From contig NZ_JAHCDD010000059.1 in NCBI RefSeq assembly GCF_018413525.1, positions 1 to 38,359 of the forward strand: 38,359 nt of DNA, read 5' to 3'. Positions 25,905 to 34,118 of the stretch are shown here, piece by piece (the first letter of the stretch is position 1; the number at the start of each line of letters is the position of its first letter). A program made the position numbers and the translations under genes. The notes beneath the pieces are model-generated. The model had not been told where the DNA came from, made no database searches, and saw nothing but the letters and a program-made list of their open reading frames with translations. The stretch is from Acidovorax sp. CCYZU-2555. Its GTDB lineage: Bacteria > Pseudomonadota > Gammaproteobacteria > Burkholderiales > Burkholderiaceae_C.

Positions 25905-26609
25905 ATGACGGAACCAATTTCCTCCTCAACACTTTCGCCCGCGCTGGCCGTATTGGCACAGCGTCACCAGGCCCAGATTGCCCGGCAACGCACACCGTTT
26001 ACGCTGCGCATGCACCGTGCGCTGAGCTGGCTGCAACGCGCCGAGTCTGCAGATGCAGACAACGATGTTGCATTTATTTTCCAGTGGATAGCATTCAACG
26101 CGGCCTATGCGCAGGATCTGGGCGAGGGCAGCGGGGCGGTGGCCTCGGAGCGGCAGACGTTCCGCAATTTCATTGCCGATGTGTGCGTGCTGGACAAGAG
26201 CAAGACTCTTTCGGCGCTCGTATGGCAGGTGTTCCCGGGGCCGATTCGCCTGCTGCTGGACAACCAGTATGTGTTCCAACCGTTCTGGGATGCACTGAAC
26301 CATCCGCGCAGCGATGGCACCACGCCCGATCATTGGCGTGAAGCTTTTGACGACGCGCGCCAGCGCGTTCACCGGGCGCTGGCGCAGCAGGATACCGAGC
26401 GGGTTCTGTACGAGATTTTTGTGCGTCTATACACGCTGCGCAACCAGTTGATGCACGGCGGCTCGACGTGGAACAGCTCGGTCAACCGCGCACAGGTGCG
26501 CGATGGTCGCGCCCTGTTGACGCGGATTCTGCCGGTGGTGCTGGAGGTGATGATGGACCATCCGGCGCGGTTCGAGGGGCGGCCGTTTTATCCGGTGGTG
26601 CAGGAATAG
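25905..26609 (+). CDS. HEPN-domain protein with Rx4H motif (putative RNase)
   Basis: This 234-residue, mainly helical protein carries LRNQLMHGGSTWNSSVNR near residues 178-195. R179-N180-x3-H184 is the Rx4-6H catalytic signature of HEPN ribonucleases, with the Asn after Arg that is usual in active members. The rest fits Apea-like or related single-domain HEPN proteins: FIFQWIAFNAAYAQD (58-71) as an N-terminal helix and a C-terminal LLTRILPVVLEVMMD. HEPN RNases act in toxin-antitoxin, CRISPR and abortive-infection systems. It is last in the WYL/dynamin block, 40 bases after the zinc-ribbon gene. No MNT antitoxin gene is adjacent. AGGA lies 10 bases before the start. It could be the effector of the system; that is inference. 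Confidence 0.8.
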   Translation: MTEPISSSTLSPALAVLAQRHQAQIARQRTPFTLRMHRALSWLQRAESADADNDVAFIFQWIAFNAAYAQDLGEGSGAVASERQTFRNFIADVCVLDKSKTLSALVWQVFPGPIRLLLDNQYVFQPFWDALNHPRSDGTTPDHWREAFDDARQRVHRALAQQDTERVLYEIFVRLYTLRNQLMHGGSTWNSSVNRAQVRDGRALLTRILPVVLEVMMDHPARFEGRPFYPVVQE

Positions 26610-26681
26610 GCGGCTGCTCTACAGCCCCTTGTCCATCACAGACATGGGGGCCAGGCCGCGGCCGCGTCGTCCCCCGCGCGA

Positions 26682-27245
26682 TCACTTGGGCAACAGCACC
26701 TTGTCGATCACATGGATCACGCCGTTCGACTGGTAGACATCGGCGATCGTCACCGTGGCCGTGCCGCCCTTTTCATCGCTGAGCATGATCTTGGAGCCGT
26801 TCGACTTGGCCACCAGGGTGCCGCCGCTGACGGTCTTGATGCTGGCCATGCCCTTGCCGTCCTTGATCATCTTGGAGAGGGCTGCGGCGTCCCATTTGCC
26901 GGCCACCACATGGTAGGTCAGGATGTTGGTCAGCGTGGGCTTGTTCTCGGGCTTGAGCAGCGTGTCTACGGTGCCGGCGGGCAGCGCCGCGAAGGCGGCG
27001 TTGGTGGGCGCGAACACCGTGAACGGGCCCGGACCCTTGAGCGTATCGACCAGGCCTGCGGCCTTGACCGCGGCGACCAAGGTCGTGTGGTCCTTGGAGT
27101 TGACCGCGTTGTCGATGATGTCCTTGGACGGCAGCATTGCGGCGCCGCCGACCATCACATCCGCCATGGCGGCCACGGAGGCGGCAGACATCACGAGGGC
27201 GAGACTGAATGAGGCCAGCTTGCGGGTAGTTTGGGTCGATGTCAT
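26682..27245 (-). CDS. Secreted fasciclin (FAS1) domain protein
   Basis: This 187-residue protein has a signal peptide (1-28, core LASFSLALVMSAASVAAMA) and one FAS1 domain. FAS1 hallmarks are GPFTVFAPTNAAFAALP (about 73-89, the H1 box), the central YHVVAGKWD, and the end GVIHVIDKVLLPK (H2 box). Such periplasmic or secreted proteins mediate adhesion or matrix contacts; the bacterial role is poorly defined. ATG 27245 has AAGGAG 6 bases upstream; the frame remains open to 27530 but that part lacks signal-peptide character. It is divergent from the ferritin-like gene at 27575 across a 329-base region and convergent with the HEPN gene. Confidence 0.94.
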   Translation of the reverse strand: MTSTQTTRKLASFSLALVMSAASVAAMADVMVGGAAMLPSKDIIDNAVNSKDHTTLVAAVKAAGLVDTLKGPGPFTVFAPTNAAFAALPAGTVDTLLKPENKPTLTNILTYHVVAGKWDAAALSKMIKDGKGMASIKTVSGGTLVAKSNGSKIMLSDEKGGTATVTIADVYQSNGVIHVIDKVLLPK

Positions 27246-27574
27246 GGAAGGCTCCTTGAGTTGATTGATCAGCCAAATCGATTCGGCTGAAATGAATACG
27301 CAGGAGCGCGTGGCTTTGGATTCAGAAATTTCGCGCAGCGCCATGCGCCGCACTCCGACTCTGCTGCGTGGACAAGGAAATTGCACATTTAGAAAAAAAT
27401 GTGAATCCAGTCGCCTTGCCCGCTGCGTACCCACTATCAGCAAGAGATGCCAGCTTCTTTTCGAGCCGCTGCGAACCTCTGCAAAGAGGACATTTCTTGC
27501 CACACCATGCGCTCTCAACAGCAGGCGCATCTCACGTTGGTACTCGCGTTCGACGCGAATCGAGAGGAATTTCC
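27246..27574. promoter_or_regulatory. Divergent promoter region of the fasciclin and ferritin-like genes
   Basis: This 329-base gap contains no gene I can support. It holds an inverted repeat CACATTT (27384-27390) / AAATGTG (27397-27403) around AGAAAA, in an AT-rich patch where promoters of both genes could lie. AGAGGA a few bases before 27575 is the ribosome site of the ferritin-like gene, and AAGGAG is that of the fasciclin gene. A shared regulator is possible but none is encoded beside them. Confidence 0.4.
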
Positions 27575-28546
27575 ATGTCCGACGAATCAGTGTTGATAGG
27601 TGTCTTGCAAAAACGGGCGCAGAAGCTGGAAGACCGGCGCCATTTCTTCAGAAAGACGGGCGGAGTGGCCGTGGGCATGGCCGGCGGCGCGATCCTGACC
27701 GCCTGCGGCGGCGGTGGCGGCGATGCCATTGCCCAGGCTTCGGGGCCTACCGATGAGGAGATATTGAACTTCGCCCTGAACCTCGAATATCTGGAGTCGC
27801 AGTTCTATCACTACGCGGTGTTCGGCACCGGCCTGGCGGCCAACCTGCAAAGCGGCACGGGCACGCAGGGTGCGGTGATCGGCGGGCGGGCCGTGTCTTT
27901 CCGCGATCCCGTGGTCGCCCAGTACGCCAAGGAAATCGCCGAGGACGAGATTGCGCATGTGGCTTTCCTGCGCAAGGCGCTGGGCACAGCGGCGGTGGCG
28001 CAGCCGCGCATCGACATCGGCGGCACGGACCCGAACGGCGCATTCTCCGTGGCGGCGCGCGCCGCGGGCCTGGTGGGGCCGGGCGTGGCTTTCGATCCCT
28101 ATGCCAACGACGAGAACTTCCTGCTGGGCGCTTTCATCTTCGAAGACGTGGGCGTTACCGCATACAAGGGCGCGGCGCCGTTGATCACCAACAAGACCTA
28201 CCTCGAAGCCGCGGCCGGCATTCTGGCGGCCGAGGCCTATCACGCGGGTCTGGTACGCACCGTGCTGTACTCCAAGGGGCTGGCTGCGCCCGCATTGCGC
28301 GATGCGGCGGGCGCCATCTCGAACGCGCGCGACAGCCTTGACGGTTCCACCGATGTGGACCAGGGCATCACGGGCGACGCGACGACATCCAACATCGTGC
28401 CGCTCGACGCCAACGGCATCGCCTACAGCCGCTCGCCGGGCGACGTGCTGAACATCGTCTACCTGAACAAGGATGCGACGTCCAAGGGCGGGTTCTTCCC
28501 CGCCGGCGTGAATGGCTCGCTGGCGATGAGCAGCGCCTACGCCTGA
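27575..28546 (+). CDS. Ferritin-like domain protein, Tat-exported lipoprotein
   Basis: This 323-residue protein has an N-terminus with RRHFFRK (21-27), a twin-arginine signal, followed by a hydrophobic stretch and LTAC (41-44), a lipobox with Cys44, then GGGGG. It should therefore be folded in the cytosol, exported by Tat and lipidated. The ferritin-like helices carry probable metal ligands: [11 protein letters not shown] (E71, E74, H79), [23 protein letters not shown] and [10 protein letters not shown], giving an ExxH-type di-iron arrangement. A C-terminal extension (255-323) rich in Asp and Gly follows. The role is unknown; redox or metal stress is suggested by the neighbouring mntH. ATG 27575 is chosen for its ribosome site and the signal peptide; the frame extends upstream to 27368 without support. 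Confidence 0.9.
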   Translation: MSDESVLIGVLQKRAQKLEDRRHFFRKTGGVAVGMAGGAILTACGGGGGDAIAQASGPTDEEILNFALNLEYLESQFYHYAVFGTGLAANLQSGTGTQGAVIGGRAVSFRDPVVAQYAKEIAEDEIAHVAFLRKALGTAAVAQPRIDIGGTDPNGAFSVAARAAGLVGPGVAFDPYANDENFLLGAFIFEDVGVTAYKGAAPLITNKTYLEAAAGILAAEAYHAGLVRTVLYSKGLAAPALRDAAGAISNARDSLDGSTDVDQGITGDATTSNIVPLDANGIAYSRSPGDVLNIVYLNKDATSKGGFFPAGVNGSLAMSSAYA

Positions 28547-28626
28547 TGACCGTTCAGGCCCGCCCGCCATGGCGCGGGCGGGCCTGGTACGACGACAGAT
28601 CCGCGTTGGTAGAAAAGGAGTTTCCC

Positions 28627-28827
28627 ATGGCTTTCTCTTCCAGTACCTCCTCGCACAAGCCGGTGGCGCGGCGTTTGCGGCCCGCCACCATCGCGCGCCG
28701 CTGCGTCGGCAGTTTGATCCTTCTGGCCGGTGCCACCATCCTCACCATGGACATGATCGCCCTGGCCTCGGGTGCGCAGAGCGCGACGGCTTTGGCGGTC
28801 GCCGAGCACAGCCCAAGTCTTCCGTAA
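28627..28827 (+). CDS. Small single-span membrane protein, unknown
   Basis: This 66-residue protein has a basic N-terminus (KPVARRLRPATIARR) followed by one hydrophobic helix, about 31-50 (GSLILLAGATILTMDMIALA), and a short polar tail. AAGGAG directly upstream supports translation from 28627. It lies 80 bases after the ferritin-like gene and 12 bases before mntH, so it is probably co-transcribed with the transporter. I recognise no family. Confidence 0.68.
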   Translation: MAFSSSTSSHKPVARRLRPATIARRCVGSLILLAGATILTMDMIALASGAQSATALAVAEHSPSLP

Positions 28828-28839
28828 GCGCATAGCGTC

Positions 28840-30213
28840 ATGGAGCCCGTTGTCTGCGCAGACGCCGCCATGGAGCGCGGTGCGCCCGTTTCCGCAGGCC
28901 GGGATGCCGCGGCCTTTGCCAGCCTGCCGCAGGTGCACCGCAGCGTTCCCGTGCCGCGCGGCGCGGGCGCGACGATCAACGCCAGGCGCGCCCTGGCCTT
29001 TGCCGGGCCAGGCTACTTGGTGGCCGTGGGTTATATGGACCCGGGCAACTGGGCCACCTCGATCGCGGGCGGCTCGCAGTTCGGCTACTCGTTGCTGGCC
29101 GTGATCTTTGCGTCCAATCTGATGGCCATGCTGTTCCAGGCCGCGGCCGTGCGGCTGGGCCTGGCCAGCGGCCGCGATCTGGCCCAGGCCTGCCGCGAGC
29201 AGTTTTCGCCGCGCATCAATCTGTTGCTCTGGTTCTTCTGCGAGATCGCGATCGTGGCCTGCAACCTGGCCGAAGTGCTGGGCATGGCCATAGGCCTGAA
29301 CCTGCTGTTCGGCCTGCCGTTGATCGCGGGCGTGTGCATCACCGTGGTCGATGTGATGCTCATACTTGCGCTGCAAAGCCGGGGCTTTCGCTGCCTCGAG
29401 TCGGTGGTGATAGGCCTGGTGGCGTTGATCGGCGTGTGTTTCGCGGCGCAACTGGTGTGGCTGCATCCGCCGCTGGCCGCCGTGCTGTCGGGCTTTGTGC
29501 CGCGTGCGGAAATCGTGACGAACCCCGAGATGCTCTATCTGGCCGTGGGCATCGTCGGCGCCACGGTGATGCCGCACAACCTCTATCTGCATTCGGCGAT
29601 CGTGCAGACGCGGGCGCACGACAAGAGCCTGGCCGGCACGCGCCAGGCGATACGCTATGCGACGCTCGATTCCACCGTTGCGCTGGGGCTGGCGCTGTTC
29701 GTCAACGCGGCCATTCTGGTCGTGGCCGCGGGCGCATTCAACCGCCCCGGCCAGGCGCCGGTGACCGAACTGTCAGAGGCCTACCATCTGCTGTCGCCGC
29801 TGCTGGGCGTGGGCATGGCCAGCGCGGTGTTCGGCGTGGCGCTGCTGGCCTCGGGCCTGAGTTCGTCGGTGACCGGCACCTTGGCCGGGCAGATCGTGAT
29901 GGAGGGCTTTCTGCAGATACGGCTGTCGCCCGCGCTGCGGGCCTTGCTCACGCGGCTGATCGCCATCGTTCCCGCGGTCATCGCCACGGCCTGGTACGGC
30001 AGCGCCGGGGCCAGCGCCTTGCTGGTCTTCAGCCAGGTGGTGCTGAGCCTGCAGCTGCCGTTCGCCATCGTGCCGCTGCTGATGTTCACCACGCGCCGCA
30101 AGGTGCTGGGTGAACTGTGCTTCGGGCGCAAGATGTCCATCGCGCTGTGGGGCTGCGCCAGCGTGGTGGTGGCGCTCAACCTGTGGATGTTGCAGCGGCT
30201 CTTCTGGGCCTGA
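28840..30213 (+). CDS. mntH: Nramp-family divalent metal (Mn2+/Fe2+) transporter MntH
   Basis: This 457-residue inner-membrane proton-coupled importer of Mn2+ and Fe2+ carries both signature motifs: DPGN (67-70, in GYMDPGNWAT) in the first helix and MPHN (244-247, in VMPHNLYLHS) in the sixth. Together these form the metal site. About eleven hydrophobic helices follow the usual Nramp spacing. A roughly 45-residue polar N-terminal extension precedes helix 1 and is longer than in E. coli MntH. The start at 28840 lacks a good Shine-Dalgarno, so an internal start is possible, though no better one stands out. No MntR or Fur site is evident directly upstream; the gene is probably transcribed with the small membrane protein. 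Confidence 0.93.
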   Translation: MEPVVCADAAMERGAPVSAGRDAAAFASLPQVHRSVPVPRGAGATINARRALAFAGPGYLVAVGYMDPGNWATSIAGGSQFGYSLLAVIFASNLMAMLFQAAAVRLGLASGRDLAQACREQFSPRINLLLWFFCEIAIVACNLAEVLGMAIGLNLLFGLPLIAGVCITVVDVMLILALQSRGFRCLESVVIGLVALIGVCFAAQLVWLHPPLAAVLSGFVPRAEIVTNPEMLYLAVGIVGATVMPHNLYLHSAIVQTRAHDKSLAGTRQAIRYATLDSTVALGLALFVNAAILVVAAGAFNRPGQAPVTELSEAYHLLSPLLGVGMASAVFGVALLASGLSSSVTGTLAGQIVMEGFLQIRLSPALRALLTRLIAIVPAVIATAWYGSAGASALLVFSQVVLSLQLPFAIVPLLMFTTRRKVLGELCFGRKMSIALWGCASVVVALNLWMLQRLFWA

Positions 30214-30226
30214 GGGCCGCTGCTTT

Positions 30227-31438
30227 TCAGCCGTGGCGCTTCTTGTCGGCGCAGGCAAAGCCGAAGATCGCCAGCCCGCCCAGCGCCAGCAGCATGCCGA
30301 CCCAGCCGGTCGATTCCCAGCCCAGGCCCATGGAGATGGTGATTCCGCCCAGCCAGGCGCCCAGCGCATTGGCGAGATTGAAGGCCGAATGGTTGAGCGC
30401 TGCGGCCAGGGTCTGGGCTTCGCCCGCGACATCCATCAGCCGGATCTGCAAGGCCGGGCCCAGTGCGACGGCCGTCCCCACGAGCAGCACATTGAACGAA
30501 CCCAGCCACAGGTAGTGGGATGTGAAACAGAACAGCAGCAGCACCGCGCCCGACCAGACGAGCATGCCGCCTATGGTGGGCATCAAGGCCTTGTCGGCCA
30601 GGCGCGAGCCGACCAGATTGCCGGCCACCATGCCCACGCCGAACAGCGCCAGCACGAAAGGCACGCCTTGCTCGGGCAGACCCGCGAGGTTCATCAGCGT
30701 GGGCTTGACGTAGCTGAACACCGAGAACATGCCGCCGAAGCCGATCGCGGCAATGCCCAGCGTGAGCCAGACCTGCTTGCTGCGTAGCGCGCCGAGTTCG
30801 CGCCAGGGGCTGGCATCGGCGGGCGCGGGCAGCGCGGGAATCCAGCGCCAGACCAGGGCCACGGCCAGCACCGCGATCGCGCCCACCAGCGCAAAGGCCG
30901 CGCGCCAGCCCAGCCATTGGCCCAGCCCTGCGGCCAGCGGCACGCCGACCAGCGTGGCGATGGTCAGTCCCAGCATCACATAGCCCACGGCCTGGGCGCG
31001 CCGCCCGGGCGGCGCGAGGTGCGCGGCGACCAGTGCCGCGACGCCGAAGTAGGTGCCATGGGGCAGGCCGCTGAAAAAGCGCATCAGCACCATGTTGGCG
31101 TAGCCCGGCACCACGGCGCTGGCGAAGTTGCCGATCGCATAGAGCAGCATCAGCGCCATCAGCAGCTGGCGGCGCTGCATGCGCGCGCCCAGCACGGCGA
31201 GCACGGGCGCACCGATCACCACTCCCATGGCGTAGGAGCTGATCAGATGGCCCGCGGTCGGAATGGAGACGTTCAGCTCCCGGGCCGCATCGGGCAGCAG
31301 GCCCATGATGACGAATTCGCCCGTGCCTATGCTGAAGCCGCCCACGCCCAGCGCGAGCAAGGCCTTGAGAAAGGAGCGATCGGAAGTGCTGCCAGCGCAG
31401 GCCGGGGAGGACGAAGAGGGTATGACGGGGCTATCCAT
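30227..31438 (-). CDS. MFS transporter, DHA1/AraJ-like drug or sugar exporter
   Basis: This 403-residue inner-membrane major facilitator has twelve predicted helices. The N-terminal half has the exporter pattern GTGEFVIMGLLPD (38-50) and the motif-A-like loop LGARMQRRQLL (83-93). GYVMLGLTIATLVGVPLA is the antiporter motif C (about 152-169). It most resembles AraJ/YdhP-type sequences. The substrate is unknown. It is divergent from the TonB receptor over a 228-base region, which could suggest siderophore export, but AraJ-like exporters occur in many contexts. It converges with mntH with only 13 bases between the stops. Confidence 0.9.
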   Translation of the reverse strand: MDSPVIPSSSSPACAGSTSDRSFLKALLALGVGGFSIGTGEFVIMGLLPDAARELNVSIPTAGHLISSYAMGVVIGAPVLAVLGARMQRRQLLMALMLLYAIGNFASAVVPGYANMVLMRFFSGLPHGTYFGVAALVAAHLAPPGRRAQAVGYVMLGLTIATLVGVPLAAGLGQWLGWRAAFALVGAIAVLAVALVWRWIPALPAPADASPWRELGALRSKQVWLTLGIAAIGFGGMFSVFSYVKPTLMNLAGLPEQGVPFVLALFGVGMVAGNLVGSRLADKALMPTIGGMLVWSGAVLLLFCFTSHYLWLGSFNVLLVGTAVALGPALQIRLMDVAGEAQTLAAALNHSAFNLANALGAWLGGITISMGLGWESTGWVGMLLALGGLAIFGFACADKKRHG

Positions 31439-31551
31439 TTGCGGGCAGTGCAGGATCTCCGCTGCCTGGCTGGCATGCGGAGACCAAGGGGGGAAGGGCA
31501 GAGGAATCGCAGGCTGCGACGACCTCGGCCGGAGTTTACATTTCCGGCGAA

Positions 31552-31646
31552 TTGTTGGTTTTTTAAGATACTTTTAAAAAATATGCGGCGAACAGGTTGG
31601 GGTTTTGCGCTGTCATGCGTCTACCTGAGAAGGATTCTTATTCATT
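31552..31646 (+). promoter_or_regulatory. Candidate promoter and Fur-like site of the TonB receptor operon
   Basis: TTGTTG (31552-31557) and TAAAAA (31575-31580) with a 17-bp spacer lie in the only AT-rich patch between the divergent MFS and receptor genes. Downstream, bases 31631-31646 read, on the minus strand, AATGAATAAGAATCCT, similar to the AATGAGAATC core of Fur boxes. Both are visual matches; iron control is expected for this receptor type. Confidence 0.4.
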
Positions 31647-31666
31647 CAGTTCTGGAGCTTGCTCGC

Positions 31667-34108
31667 ATGTCACGTTTTCGTTTCCATCCCGCCCCGCTGA
31701 CCGTGGCTGTCGCCCTGCTGCTCGCGACCCTGCCGGCCCAGGCGCAGACCGCTGGCGCCGCCGCCGCGGCTTCGGCGTCCGTGGAGATTCGCATTGCCGC
31801 GCAGCCGCTGGCGCAGGCGCTCGACGTGCTGGCCCGGCAGGCGCGGCTGGAACTGATGGTGCTGCCGGCCCTGGTCGACGGCCGGACCGCGCCCGCGGTG
31901 CAGGGGCGGTTCACGGCTTCCGAGGCCTTGAGCCGCCTGCTCGCGGGCAGCGGGCTGTATGCCGAGATCGACGGCACATCGGTGATCGTGCGCCGCGTGC
32001 CCCAGGGCGCGGGCAGCGCCACGCTGGCCCCGGTGATCGTCTCGGCGCGCGCCGAGCGCAGCGCCATCACCGAGCACACGGGCTCGTACACCACGCCCGC
32101 CGTCACGGTCGGCAAGGGCACGCAGGCGCTCAAGGACATTCCCCAGTCGGTCAGCGTGGTCACGCGCCAGCTGATGGACGAGCAGAACCTGTCGTCGGTC
32201 TACGACGTGCTCGCCAGCACCACGGGCATCACGCTGGCGCAGAGCCCGCAGGGCGGCAAGTACATCTATTCGCGCGGTTTCGACCTGACCACGGTGCAGT
32301 ACGACGGCGTTCCGCTCAACCGCGGCATTTACGGCCGCGCCAGCAACTACTCGTCGAGCATGGCCACCATAGACCGCGCCGAAGTGCTGCGCGGCGCGGC
32401 CGGCCTGCTGCAGGGCGAAGGCAGCCCCGGCGGCGCGGTGAACCTGGTGCGCAAGCGCCCGCTCAACGGAGATGCGACCACGGTGGAGGCACGCGCGGGT
32501 TCGTGGGACCGTTATGGCGCGCAGGTGGACATCTCGCGCGTGCTCAACGCGCAAGGCACGCTGCGCGGCCGCGCGCTGATAGACCACGAAGACCAGCACT
32601 CGTTCATCGACTACGTGAACCGCCGCAGCACCACGGCCTACGGCACGCTGGAATACGACCTGTCGCCGGCCACGCGCATCAACGTCGCCGTGAGCGCCGA
32701 GGAAGTCCAGGGCCGGCCCTTTCTGAACGGCCTGCCGCGCAGCACCACGGGCGCCGACCTGAACCTGCCGCAGTCGACCTATCTGGGCGCGACCTGGAAC
32801 CGCCAGAAGACCAGCAACCGCGGTCTGCATTTCGATGTGGGCCACCAGTTCAACGACGACTGGAAGCTGCAGGTCTCCGGCCTGTACATGACCGAAGAGC
32901 ACGACATGAAGTACGCGGGCGTCAACCGCGCCGTGAACCCCGCGCTGATGCAAAGCGCCAACATCGTCGCGCGCTCGATCGCCGACCTCGAGACGTCGGG
33001 CATCGATGCCCATGTGACCGGCCGCTTCGACGCCTACGGCCGCCGCCACGAACTGGTCAGCGGCGTGAACTACACGCGCACCACCAACGACACCACCTAC
33101 GGCTTCAAGACCAACTACAACATCTTCAATCTGGGCAGCTACGACCCGGCGCTGCGCGAGCCGCAGGATGCCGAGATCTACACCGGCACGCGCGAAGACC
33201 GCCGCGGCAATGCGCGCCAGTTGGGCTTCTATAACGCGCTGCGCCTGCAGCTGAGCGATCCGCTCAAGCTGATCGTCGGCGCGCGCGTCAACTGGTTTCG
33301 CACCGACTGGGACACCGTCACCACGGGCATCGCGCCTTCCGTCGGCGCGACCCGCAGCAGCGAGAACGCCAAGATCAATCCCTATGCGGGCCTGATCTAT
33401 GCGCTGAACCCGCAATGGTCGGCCTATGTGAGCTATGCCGACATCTTCAAGCCCCAGACCGAGCAGAACGCCGCGGGCGCGCTGCTCAAGCCCATGGTCG
33501 GCACCAACTACGAGGCCGGCATCAAGGGCGAGCTGCTGCAGGGCCGGTTGAACACTTCGTTCGCGCTGTTCCGCATCGAGCAGAACCACCGCGCGCAGGA
33601 AGATTTCAGCAGCGGCGCCACTTGCCGCAACGACTACTACTGCTACACCGACACCGGCGAAGTGCGCAGCCAGGGCTTGGACGCCGAAGTCAGCGGCGAG
33701 ATGGCGCGCGGCTGGAACCTGTTCGCGGGCTATACCTTCAACCGCACCAAGTACCTCAAGGACGTGAGCAGCGAAGGCCAGTCGTTCAACAGCTACACGC
33801 CCAAGCATCTGTTCCGGCTGTGGACCACCTACCAACTGCCGGGCGAACTCAACGCCTTCACGCTGGGCGGCGGCGTCAACGCGCAAAGCGCGAGCTTCCG
33901 GCAGATCGGCGCCGTGCGCGCCGACAACGGCGGGCGCGCCGTGTGGAGCGCACTGCTCAAGTACCAGATCAACCGCAGCTGGACGGCCGCGCTCAATGTC
34001 AACAACCTGTTCGACAAGCGCTACTACAGCTCGAGCACCGCCCTGGTCAATGGCAACTACTACGGCGACCCGCGCAATGTGATGCTGACGCTGCGCGGCG
34101 CGTTCTGA
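31667..34108 (+). CDS. TonB-dependent siderophore receptor with N-terminal STN domain
   Basis: This 813-residue outer-membrane ferric-siderophore receptor starts with a signal peptide (1-27, ending PAQAQ). An STN signalling domain spans about 35-118 (IAAQPLAQALDVLARQARLEL), the plug about 140-250 (LKDIPQSVSVVTRQLMDEQ and GEGSPGGAVNLVRKRP), then a 22-strand barrel ends in LTLRGAF with the C-terminal Phe. The plug wording is that of the FpvA/FoxA/FhuE-like siderophore group. ATG 31667 gives the signal peptide; the frame is open back to 30917 but opposite the MFS gene and without support. PepSY and DUF3649 genes follow immediately (10-nt gap, then ATGA overlap). An STN domain normally signals to a FecR/FecI pair; none is in the window. 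The ligand is unknown. Confidence 0.94.
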   Translation: MSRFRFHPAPLTVAVALLLATLPAQAQTAGAAAAASASVEIRIAAQPLAQALDVLARQARLELMVLPALVDGRTAPAVQGRFTASEALSRLLAGSGLYAEIDGTSVIVRRVPQGAGSATLAPVIVSARAERSAITEHTGSYTTPAVTVGKGTQALKDIPQSVSVVTRQLMDEQNLSSVYDVLASTTGITLAQSPQGGKYIYSRGFDLTTVQYDGVPLNRGIYGRASNYSSSMATIDRAEVLRGAAGLLQGEGSPGGAVNLVRKRPLNGDATTVEARAGSWDRYGAQVDISRVLNAQGTLRGRALIDHEDQHSFIDYVNRRSTTAYGTLEYDLSPATRINVAVSAEEVQGRPFLNGLPRSTTGADLNLPQSTYLGATWNRQKTSNRGLHFDVGHQFNDDWKLQVSGLYMTEEHDMKYAGVNRAVNPALMQSANIVARSIADLETSGIDAHVTGRFDAYGRRHELVSGVNYTRTTNDTTYGFKTNYNIFNLGSYDPALREPQDAEIYTGTREDRRGNARQLGFYNALRLQLSDPLKLIVGARVNWFRTDWDTVTTGIAPSVGATRSSENAKINPYAGLIYALNPQWSAYVSYADIFKPQTEQNAAGALLKPMVGTNYEAGIKGELLQGRLNTSFALFRIEQNHRAQEDFSSGATCRNDYYCYTDTGEVRSQGLDAEVSGEMARGWNLFAGYTFNRTKYLKDVSSEGQSFNSYTPKHLFRLWTTYQLPGELNAFTLGGGVNAQSASFRQIGAVRADNGGRAVWSALLKYQINRSWTAALNVNNLFDKRYYSSSTALVNGNYYGDPRNVMLTLRGAF

Positions 34109-34118
34109 TCGAGGCCCG

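Noticed and set aside
26610..26681. Terminator between the convergent HEPN and fasciclin genes
   Set aside because: Only a 5-bp stem (GGCTG/CAGCC) and GC palindromes without T-runs are visible; not enough to call.
30917..31666. 250-residue N-terminal extension of the TonB receptor frame
   Set aside because: It runs opposite the MFS gene, has no signal peptide at its start, and the true signal peptide begins at 31667.
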